Origin: a bacterium | GTDB lineage: Bacteria > Zixibacteria > MSB-5A5 > GN15 > FEB-12 | NCBI GenBank assembly: GCA_030668045.1 | Contig: DAOUUR010000217.1 | Span: 1-5,229, forward strand | Direction: 5' to 3' | Length of the DNA stretch: 5,229 nucleotides | Part shown: one piece after another, positions 1 through 5,229 of the stretch | Layout of the letters: each line of letters opens with the position of its first letter | How positions within the stretch are numbered: the first letter of the stretch is position 1 | Notes under the pieces: model-generated | Told to the model about the DNA's origin: nothing | Databases searched by the model: none | What the model saw: only the letters and a program-made list of their open reading frames with translations | Translations under genes and position numbers: made by a program

Positions 1-745
1 CGCGCCGGATGTAAAACTGCATCGCTAATTCATAAACCACCAGCCCAATCCAAACAGTTCGTGACAGGGTCAGCAGGAGTGATGCTTTCACGATCCAAAC
101 CTTCCAGCCCTTTTTTTCCAACCGTTCGAATAGTGGCAGGAGCATAAGCACACAGACACCATAGATGTTGCCGTTGTTGTATGTCGAAATCAGCTTGAAA
201 ATCCCGCCCCGGTTGATATGCTTGTAGTCAAGCCCCCCGAGGTCTCCGTAATTGACTGTCAGGAACGGAATTTCAATCCAGTCACCAGTGACCAACCGGT
301 AAATAAAGAGGAATATTCCATAGACTGCTATCAGGAGCAGCCCTTTCCTGAGCAGGTCCATCAGGTAATCAAGACGGGCTCGCTCGAAATAATTTCCGAA
401 GACAATGATAAATATCCATGGCATCGCCACCGCGGAAACCAGGATCGACATTGCGAAACCGAGCGACACAAAACCGTAGAAAACAAGGACAAAAATAACA
501 AAAGCCTGAAAAGGAATCGAGGCGGCCATCACCAGCCACCGTTTTCGTGTGGTGGCAAAGCCGTGCGACAGGTTAACCACAGCCAGGACGGCAGCAGTTG
601 CAAAGAGAAGCAGATAACCCCACGTTATCGGAATACCCGCAACCTTGAAACCACCTTTGGGGAAGATTACCAGAAATGCGATCAGCAGGAATACCAAGAC
701 CGTCTCAAACCTGCCGCGTACCGACGAGACGATTTGCTCAGACAT
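1..745 (-). CDS. O-antigen polymerase/ligase-type membrane protein, N-terminal part (cut by left edge)
   Basis: Translating the minus strand from the ATG at 745-743 gives 248 residues without a stop, so the gene continues past base 1. The start is secure: an in-frame TGA lies eight codons upstream (769-767), no other usual start codon falls between, and AGAGGGA (760-754) sits 8 bases before the ATG. The protein is very hydrophobic, with membrane-type stretches near residues 14-28, 40-58, 71-117 (probably two passes), 134-150, 193-206 and 217-240. A polar loop at about 151-190 precedes STYNNGNIYG (187-196), and LLLTLSRTVWIGL lies at 223-235. An Asn-rich 'xNxN' turn entering a membrane helix, followed by 'LTLSRxxxIGL', is typical of the Wzy/WaaL O-antigen polymerase/ligase superfamily (Wzy_C). 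Such proteins act in the inner membrane on undecaprenyl-linked glycans at the periplasmic face. Polymerase and ligase cannot be separated without the C-terminal half. The family call is fairly good; the exact role is inference from the neighbouring sugar genes. Confidence 0.75.
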   Translation of the reverse strand, partial: MSEQIVSSVRGRFETVLVFLLIAFLVIFPKGGFKVAGIPITWGYLLLFATAAVLAVVNLSHGFATTRKRWLVMAASIPFQAFVIFVLVFYGFVSLGFAMSILVSAVAMPWIFIIVFGNYFERARLDYLMDLLRKGLLLIAVYGIFLFIYRLVTGDWIEIPFLTVNYGDLGGLDYKHINRGGIFKLISTYNNGNIYGVCVLMLLPLFERLEKKGWKVWIVKASLLLTLSRTVWIGLVVYELAMQFYIRR

Positions 746-853
746 GATCGGAATCCCTCTGCCAAATCAGATCGGCTCGATCTTCCCTGGCACTTTTCCG
801 AAAACTCCACTGGCGATAAGGCATCCGTTCCTTCCATCCCTCCATCAGTGGCC

Positions 854-882
854 ACTCTACCGCCACCGCTGGTCTAAGTCAA
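854..882 (-). promoter_or_regulatory. Candidate sigma70-like promoter for the downstream membrane-protein gene
   Basis: On the minus strand TTGACT (882-877, five of six bases of the TTGACA consensus) is followed after exactly 17 bases by TAGAGT (859-854, four of six bases of TATAAT). This would start transcription near 847 and leave a leader of about 100 bases before the ATG at 745. It lies in the only gap of any size in the window, just where a separate promoter would be expected. Such matches also occur by chance and the -10 element is mediocre, so the call is tentative. I see no convincing hairpin plus T-run for pseI in the same gap, so read-through from upstream is also possible. Confidence 0.3.
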
Positions 883-945
883 CTACAATTGAATGTTGGA
901 CGATGCGACGGACGCCCACGGAGATCATCTGGCCCTTGACTGGAC

Positions 946-2001
946 CTAACCGATCATTTCCCACGTCACTGGCGTGCCACGCTTCAGATCAGTCTTGACC
1001 CGTTTGCCCATCAGGCGTTCGTAGTACTTGGGATGCAGACCACTTCCCGGTCGGATGGCGCGAAGATTCTTCTCGGTAAAAGGCTCCCCGGCTTTCATGT
1101 CCTCGGCCACGTAGAGAGAACGACGCACCTTACGAGAGCCTGCCTCTTTCTCGGTCACGCCGTAGCTGATCTCTCCCAATGCCTGCCAGGCACGTTCTGT
1201 CTCGATGACAAGTGCTTTCATTTCTGCCGGTTCCAGCGAAAAAGCGGAATCAACTCCACCCTCGGCTCGTGACAACGTAAAGTGTTTTTCTACAACTGTC
1301 GCGCCCAGTGCTACCGCTGCTGCCGCCACCCCGATACCCATCGAATGATCAGAGAGACCGACTTGAACGTCGAACATGTCCCGAAGGTGCGGGATCGTCC
1401 GTATGTTGGTTGACTCCGGTGTCGAGGGATAGCTTGAAGTACACTTCAGCAGGACGATATTGTCATTGCCGGCATCACGCATCGCCTCCACCGCTTCGCT
1501 CAGTTCAGCTACGGTCGCCATACCGGTTGACATGATGATCGGCTTACCGGTAACAGCTACTTTGCGGATGAGCGGTATGTCGATGTTTTCAAACGAAGCA
1601 ATCTTGTACAACGGTACGTTGAGGTCCTCAAGAAAATCAACCGATGTCGAGTCAAACGGCGTGCTGAATCCGATCATACCAAGTTCGCGGCATCGGTCGA
1701 AAATCGGCTTGTGCCAATCCCACGGCGTGTGAGCCTCCTGGTAAAGGTCGTAGAGAGAGCGCCCGTTCCAGAGTGAATTCGGATCGTTGATAACAAACTC
1801 ACCCTCGTTGATATCAAGCGTCATCGTCTCAGCCGTATAAGTCTGCAGTTTCAGAGCGTGCGCCCCGGCCGCTGCGGCAGCTTCGACAATCTTCAGAGCA
1901 CGCTCCAGCGACTGGTTATGATTACCCGACATCTCCGCAATCACAAACGGGGGGCAGTCAGCTCCAACCGCACGACCAGCTACAGATATATTATGCGGCA
2001 C
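946..2001 (-). CDS. pseI: Pseudaminic acid synthase PseI
   Basis: A 351-residue cytosolic enzyme of the NeuB/sialic-acid-synthase family, near full family length. It is predicted to condense phosphoenolpyruvate with 2,4-diacetamido-2,4,6-trideoxy-L-altrose, giving the nine-carbon pseudaminic acid and phosphate. The TIM-barrel domain spans about residues 15-280 and a C-terminal SAF (antifreeze-like) domain about 290-351. AEMSGNHN at 22-29 is the PseI form of the motif; sialic and legionaminic synthases usually have AEIGxNHNG. Other landmarks are KLQTYT (51-56), YKIASFE (132-138), IIMSTGMAT (155-163), LLKCTSSYP (184-192), GLSDHS (215-220), EKHFTLSRAEGGVDSAFSLE (238-257), RRSLYV (293-298) and RPGSGLHPKYYE (317-328). 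His219 and His240 are 21 residues apart, as are the metal-binding His215/His236 of Neisseria meningitidis NeuB; Glu23 is also kept. The start is GTG with an excellent ribosome site; the next in-frame Met, residue 24, is inside the catalytic motif. It lies 51 bases after pseG. The family call is very firm; the exact sugar isomer rests on motif similarity and on pseG next door. Confidence 0.93.
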   Translation of the reverse strand: MPHNISVAGRAVGADCPPFVIAEMSGNHNQSLERALKIVEAAAAAGAHALKLQTYTAETMTLDINEGEFVINDPNSLWNGRSLYDLYQEAHTPWDWHKPIFDRCRELGMIGFSTPFDSTSVDFLEDLNVPLYKIASFENIDIPLIRKVAVTGKPIIMSTGMATVAELSEAVEAMRDAGNDNIVLLKCTSSYPSTPESTNIRTIPHLRDMFDVQVGLSDHSMGIGVAAAAVALGATVVEKHFTLSRAEGGVDSAFSLEPAEMKALVIETERAWQALGEISYGVTEKEAGSRKVRRSLYVAEDMKAGEPFTEKNLRAIRPGSGLHPKYYERLMGKRVKTDLKRGTPVTWEMIG

Positions 2002-2007
2002 GCTGTA

Positions 2008-2013
2008 CTCCTT
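2008..2013 (-). promoter_or_regulatory. Ribosome binding site fixing the GTG start of pseI
   Basis: AAGGAG on the minus strand ends 6 bases before the GTG at 2001-1999. It is the best Shine-Dalgarno match seen in the window and supports GTG as the true start. It lies in the 51-base gap after pseG, so pseI has its own efficient initiation site and need not depend on coupling to pseG translation. Confidence 0.8.
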
Positions 2014-2052
2014 GTCGCACAGACATATACGAACAAATGCTAACGTTACACA

Positions 2053-3153
2053 TCATGCTATCGACTCCCGCATTTTTTGTTTCATTTGTGCTGCAACTCT
2101 TGCACATCCCTGCCCATCGACCAACTCCATGGCACGGTGGCTCATCGACCTGACTACTTCGGGCGAAGTCATCAGACGGCGAATCGATCCGGCAATCTGC
2201 TCAGGCGTTACATCCCTGGCCAACCCAAGACAATGTGCAAACCCCGCTTCCTGTACGAATTGCGCTAATTCGGTTTGATTGTTGGCTATGCTGATCAGGA
2301 GTGTCGGCAATCCCACAGAACACCGCTCCCAGGTAGTTGTACCCGCCGCACCAATAGCGAGATCAGCGGTGGCCATCAACTTGGCAACATTGTCCACGCC
2401 CTGATGACACTCGATTCGATCTGAACGATTGCACATTTCCATTATCGTCGAAGCATTGGGATTGGAACGGCCGACAATCACATCGGCAGAGATATCGTTC
2501 AACCCAAGAACCGCTTCAACCGCCTTGCGAGTCTGGTTCGATGGGTCAGCCCCACCCATGAAAATCAGTATCCGTTGGATGGAACCATCGCGCCTGGGCA
2601 TCTTCTCTCGGACCTTCGCAAATTGTGGCCGCAACATCGCATAGTCCGGTCCCAGCAGAAACTGGCAGGCTCCGGCGACCAAACCGTTATAGCGCGTCTC
2701 CGATTCCGGATACAGGTTTTGATCAAGTAGTATGTCGCAATCGTACGGACGATTGGCCAGATCATCAATCACCATGATCGCGCCAACCTGCGGGCGCAAG
2801 AACTCCTCCCAGTCTTTCCCGAGACCGTAATGATCAACTACAAGCCAATCGACATCGCCCTGCTCCGATCTCAAACTAGCTGCGGTCTGCTCAGCATCTT
2901 CCCGCCAAGGTACGCCCAGCCATAGTGCGTACTCATCTGTGAACTGATTGGAGGACTGCGGTTCCGGTTGTGGTAGTCGAAAGCACTTGAACTGTTTGTT
3001 GCCTATAATCTCGCAGAGGTGGCCATCAAATTCGCGACTGACAAACACCACCGACGCACCGTCGGCTCTCAGATGTTCTGCCAGGGTCAGGCATCGCATC
3101 ACGTGTCCGGTACCGATTTCAATCGAAGCGTCACATCGAAAAACGACCCGCAT
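2053..3153 (-). CDS. pseG: PseG-type UDP-2,4-diacetamido-2,4,6-trideoxy-beta-L-altropyranose hydrolase
   Basis: A 366-residue cytosolic protein of the PseG/SpsG family (GT-B glycosyltransferase fold), which hydrolyses the UDP-sugar and releases the free 6-deoxy-diacetamido-hexose used by PseI. The N-terminal motif RCDAS...GTGHVMRC (6-21) places His17 where Campylobacter jejuni PseG has its catalytic His17. Further family landmarks are YALWLGVPW (75-83), VVDHYGL (105-111), IDDLANRPYDCD (129-140), LLGPDYAMLRPQF (166-178), MGGADPSN (199-206) and the nucleotide-binding stretch GAAGTTTWERCSVGLPTL (268-285). It is clearly longer than C. jejuni PseG (274 residues), like many environmental homologues. 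There is no fused acetyltransferase (PseH) domain; the C-terminus ends in an ordinary helical tail. The ATG at 3153 starts 9 bases after the aminotransferase stop. The reading frame is intact. Family call very firm; the stereochemistry of the substrate (Pse versus another diacetamido sugar) is inferred from the adjacent pseI. Confidence 0.9.
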   Translation of the reverse strand: MRVVFRCDASIEIGTGHVMRCLTLAEHLRADGASVVFVSREFDGHLCEIIGNKQFKCFRLPQPEPQSSNQFTDEYALWLGVPWREDAEQTAASLRSEQGDVDWLVVDHYGLGKDWEEFLRPQVGAIMVIDDLANRPYDCDILLDQNLYPESETRYNGLVAGACQFLLGPDYAMLRPQFAKVREKMPRRDGSIQRILIFMGGADPSNQTRKAVEAVLGLNDISADVIVGRSNPNASTIMEMCNRSDRIECHQGVDNVAKLMATADLAIGAAGTTTWERCSVGLPTLLISIANNQTELAQFVQEAGFAHCLGLARDVTPEQIAGSIRRLMTSPEVVRSMSHRAMELVDGQGCARVAAQMKQKMRESIA

Positions 3154-3159
3154 ATCTGT

Positions 3160-3165
3160 TCCTCA
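3160..3165 (-). promoter_or_regulatory. Ribosome binding site of pseG overlapping the aminotransferase stop codon
   Basis: The minus strand reads TGAGGA: the TGA (3165-3163) stops the aminotransferase, and GAGGA (3164-3160) is the Shine-Dalgarno sequence of pseG, 6 bases before its ATG. Ribosomes ending the first gene therefore cover the start site of the second, which argues that both are translated from one message in related amounts. Confidence 0.75.
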
Positions 3166-4503
3166 AGCCAATCGTTTGAATCCGGCCACTGCCGGAGAAC
3201 CTATAAGGTTGGAGGCTACCTCTCCCCTGCTGCGAAGGTCCGTAATTTCTGCAAACGTTCGCTTGACGGCTGCAAGATAGATCTCAACATGTTCGTTGGT
3301 GTGAGGAGCCATCGAATAGAACGACGTGGAAGCGAGGAATCCTTCGGCCAGCATCATTTGTACAAAAAGCGCCTTAACCTCCATTGCGTCGTCACCGTCA
3401 AAGGAGAAATGACTCAGCGGCGGAATACCACCGATGTTGATCGCCAATCCAATTTGGTCAGCCACCTGACGCCACCCGATCTGCACCTTCTCTCCAATGC
3501 TCATCAGATGTGGACCGGCGTCAATCTGCCGGTGTTTGTTGATCGTTGCAATGGCCGCACTTGGACCGATACGCTTGGTCCAGTAGGTGCTGCTGATGAA
3601 CGTTGTCTGAGCTGCTTCCATCACTGCGCTTTGCCCAACAATAGCGGCAATCGGGTAACCGTTTCCGAGCGCTTTGGAGAAGACGGCAATATCGGGTTCA
3701 ACTTCGAACATCAGATGAGCACCACCGGTATTCATTCGAAGAGCCGCTGAGATTTCATCGATAATCGAAACCGCCCCGCACTGTCTAGCCATATCAACCA
3801 CTCTATTGAGAAAATCGTCGCGTGGCTTCTCACCGCGAATCGGCTCCATGATAACCGCTGCCAGGTCATCGGCGTGCTCGGAGATAATCGCCTCAAGTTC
3901 CTCGGGATGATTGTATCGAAACGGCAGCGCTGTACCTTGGAGTCCTTTCGGCACTCCGCGAGGATCGAGTCCAGATAGTAAGTGTTCGCCCAGGGCATTT
4001 TCAGTTCCGAGATTTGCAGAAAGATACCAGTCGTGCCAACCATGATAGCCACAGAACGCCACCTTGTCACGTCCGGTGTGGGCACGCGCAATCCTCACCG
4101 CCACCGCCATAGCTTCACCGCCGGTGCGGGCAAACCGTACCATCTGTGACCACGGATGCAACTGGCACAAAAGTTCGGCCAACTCGACCTCCTCTGGGCA
4201 CATCAGTGAGCAGCTGGTGCCACCGTCAATCGCTGCACGAACAGCAGCGTCAACATCGGGATCGCCATACCCCAGCACGTTGGCACCGATACCTCCGATA
4301 CTCATATCAACGTACTTGTTGCCGTCAACGTCCCAGACCTCCACGCCAGCAGCCTTGCTGAAGTAACCAGGCCACACTCCGGGTGCAAACTGATCGGGTC
4401 GTTTTGAAAGAAGCTGGCTCAGACCGGGGATCAGTTTCTTGCCTTTTTCCTGCAGGGCAATGCTGCGGGTTCTGTCCGGTAGGGTGACTGTAGACTTGCT
4501 CAT
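3163..4503 (-). CDS. Class III PLP-dependent aminotransferase (glutamate-1-semialdehyde aminotransferase-like), nonulosonate-locus type
   Basis: A 446-residue cytosolic fold-type I PLP enzyme, full length for class III aminotransferases. VWDVDGNKYVDM (56-67) is the usual N-terminal strand motif. RFARTGGEAMAVAVRIAR (123-140) is the phosphate-binding region, CGYHGWHDWY (151-160) the loop stacking on the cofactor ring, IMEP (218-221) and IIDEIS (247-252) follow, with Asp249 expected to bind the pyridine nitrogen. FSKALGNGYPIAA (275-287) carries the predicted Schiff-base Lys277. All catalytic residues are present, so it should be active. Automatic pipelines would call it HemL, but it differs from true tetrapyrrole HemL (TGGEA rather than SGTEA; YHGWHD rather than YHGHAD) and sits among nonulosonate genes. 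The ATG at 4503 overlaps the cytidylyltransferase stop as ATGA, with AAGGA (4513-4509) 5 bases upstream. Its amino-acceptor substrate is unknown; an aldehyde or keto intermediate of the same sugar or of its substituent is likely. Enzyme class firm, role inferred. Confidence 0.85.
   Translation of the reverse strand: MSKSTVTLPDRTRSIALQEKGKKLIPGLSQLLSKRPDQFAPGVWPGYFSKAAGVEVWDVDGNKYVDMSIGGIGANVLGYGDPDVDAAVRAAIDGGTSCSLMCPEEVELAELLCQLHPWSQMVRFARTGGEAMAVAVRIARAHTGRDKVAFCGYHGWHDWYLSANLGTENALGEHLLSGLDPRGVPKGLQGTALPFRYNHPEELEAIISEHADDLAAVIMEPIRGEKPRDDFLNRVVDMARQCGAVSIIDEISAALRMNTGGAHLMFEVEPDIAVFSKALGNGYPIAAIVGQSAVMEAAQTTFISSTYWTKRIGPSAAIATINKHRQIDAGPHLMSIGEKVQIGWRQVADQIGLAINIGGIPPLSHFSFDGDDAMEVKALFVQMMLAEGFLASTSFYSMAPHTNEHVEIYLAAVKRTFAEITDLRSRGEVASNLIGSPAVAGFKRLA
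4500..4503 (-). promoter_or_regulatory. ATGA stop/start overlap coupling cytidylyltransferase and aminotransferase
   Basis: On the minus strand ATGA holds both the start of the aminotransferase (4503-4501) and the TGA stop of the cytidylyltransferase (4502-4500). This four-base overlap is a classic sign of translational coupling. A Shine-Dalgarno-like AGAAGGAA lies just upstream, within the last codons of the cytidylyltransferase. It strongly supports a common message and a shared pathway. Confidence 0.85.
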
Positions 4504-5229
4504 CTTGTTCCTTCTGCTTTGTCTTTTTCCAACGATATATCAAGACCTTCGTTACGCTTAAACGACGAATTGAGTTGGCACAGTTCCGGTCTTTCCTCCA
4601 GCAACCGCATAATATCTTCGGTAGTAAACTCCGGATTGCGGGGGTACAGATCACCGTAAATTTGGCGGACAAGTTCCAAATCTTCCGGTTCGTCAACTGT
4701 CCATCGCAAGTGTGATCGATCCACCTCGCCCTTGTATGCTGCTACCTTGAACCTCTCTGGCTGATTCCAGATGAACGACGTGACATGCTCTCGCTCGGAG
4801 GGGAGTTTAGCCTCCTTCCAGGCGGTCTCAAGGGCGGCAAATCGCATCACTTCAACATCGAGACCATCCGGAAAAGTAGGTTGGAGACCGTTGCTGACGT
4901 AATCGTACGCACCGTCGAGATGATACTGAATGACACTGTCGATCAGCGATGGATCGGCTAACGGACAGTCACCGGTCAATCGTACAACATGCTCAGGTTT
5001 TTCTTCCTGCACCGCCAGATAGAAACGGTCGAGCACATCGTCGAGACTACCGCGGAAACAGGGTTGTTCCAGTTCATCGCAGAGCGCGGCCAGATCGTTA
5101 TCGGAAACATCTACACTGGTTGCAACGATCAGACGGTCGACCTTACTTGCCCGATTCACTCGTTCCAACTGACGGGCGAGCATCGGTTTCCCCACGATCG
5201 GTTTGAGCACCTTACCGGGACGACGCGAC
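4500..5229 (-). CDS. SpsF-type cytidylyltransferase, nearly complete (N-terminus cut by right edge)
   Basis: The minus-strand frame is open to the right edge and shows 242 residues. The first visible residues, SRRPGKVLKPIVGKPML, correspond to the family's nucleotide-binding start 'QARMGSxRLPGKVL', so about a dozen residues are missing. The in-frame GTG at 5210 is an internal valine, not a start. Downstream come FRGSLDDVLDRF, the CTP/metal-site motif RLTGDCPLADP, the substrate-loop SNGLQPTFPDGLDVEV, EHVTSF and RWTVDEPEDLELV, all typical of the SpsF family (COG1861, 'spore coat polysaccharide' cytidylyltransferases, about 240-260 residues). Its likely role is activating an acidic sugar with CTP to a CMP-sugar in the cytosol. 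The standard Pse pathway uses PseF, a NeuA-like enzyme of another family; with PseI next door, SpsF is the best candidate for this step here, but that is inference. It is the first gene seen in the unit and overlaps the aminotransferase start by four bases. The gene may start just outside the window. Confidence 0.85.
   Translation of the reverse strand, partial: SRRPGKVLKPIVGKPMLARQLERVNRASKVDRLIVATSVDVSDNDLAALCDELEQPCFRGSLDDVLDRFYLAVQEEKPEHVVRLTGDCPLADPSLIDSVIQYHLDGAYDYVSNGLQPTFPDGLDVEVMRFAALETAWKEAKLPSEREHVTSFIWNQPERFKVAAYKGEVDRSHLRWTVDEPEDLELVRQIYGDLYPRNPEFTTEDIMRLLEERPELCQLNSSFKRNEGLDISLEKDKAEGTR

Noticed and set aside
218..877. 219-codon plus-strand open frame
   Set aside because: It is antisense to the membrane-protein gene, is rich in Gln, Arg, His and Asn without any recognisable motif, and disappears once the hydrophobic minus-strand frame is accepted.
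857..928. 23-codon minus-strand frame in the gap after pseI
   Set aside because: It has no clear ribosome site and no recognisable sequence; a frame this short is expected by chance in 200 bases.
746..945. Rho-independent terminator after pseI
   Set aside because: I found only weak partial inverted repeats (for instance TTTT/AAAA around 800) and no GC-rich stem followed by a T-run on the coding strand.
946..2001. Sialic or legionaminic acid synthase (NeuB/LegI) as an alternative name for pseI
   Set aside because: The AEMSGNHN motif and the GGVDSAFSLE and GLHPKYYE segments are those of PseI, and a PseG-type hydrolase sits next to it.
1991..2026. 11-codon minus-strand leader-like frame overlapping the pseI start
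   Set aside because: There is no Shine-Dalgarno sequence before its ATG, and the strong AAGGAG inside it serves the pseI GTG. It shows no attenuator-like codon bias or hairpin.
2041..2048. Palindrome TAACGTTA between pseG and pseI
   Set aside because: Eight bases with no loop, no flanking symmetry and no T-run; too short to call an operator or terminator.
3019..3750. 243-codon plus-strand open frame opposite pseG and the aminotransferase
   Set aside because: Both opposite genes have full-length, motif-rich frames here. The plus-strand product shows no family features and spans a gene boundary, as a shadow frame would.

Overview
The window is part of a surface-polysaccharide or protein-glycosylation locus in a bacterium of roughly balanced base composition. 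All five recognisable genes lie on the minus strand, so transcription runs from high to low coordinates. The host cannot be named from this piece. Nonulosonate genes next to a Wzy/WaaL-type membrane protein fit a Gram-negative O-antigen, capsule or flagellin-glycan locus, possibly in an uncultured lineage, but that is inference. There are no tRNAs, rRNAs, CRISPR arrays, insertion sequences or clear repeats.

Layout in the order of transcription: (1) 5229-4500, an SpsF-type cytidylyltransferase lacking only its first residues, cut by the right edge. (2) 4503-3163, a class III PLP-dependent aminotransferase of the glutamate-1-semialdehyde aminotransferase-like group, joined to gene 1 by an ATGA stop/start overlap. 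(3) 3153-2053, a PseG-type UDP-sugar hydrolase whose ribosome binding site shares bases with the stop codon of gene 2. (4) 2001-946, PseI (pseudaminic acid synthase), with a GTG start and a strong AAGGAG site. (5) After a 200-base gap holding a plausible sigma70-like promoter, 745-1, the N-terminal 248 residues of a multi-pass membrane protein of the O-antigen polymerase/ligase type, cut by the left edge and absent from simple start-to-stop ORF lists because its stop lies outside.

Working model: PseG removes UDP from a 2,4-diacetamido-2,4,6-trideoxy sugar nucleotide. PseI condenses the freed sugar with phosphoenolpyruvate to give a nine-carbon pseudaminic-acid-type sugar. The cytidylyltransferase probably activates it with CTP, and the membrane protein polymerises or transfers the finished glycan. 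The early enzymes PseB (dehydratase), PseC (aminotransferase) and PseH (acetyltransferase) are not in the window. The class III aminotransferase has no place in the textbook Pse pathway although it is the most tightly embedded gene, so it is the most interesting open question here.
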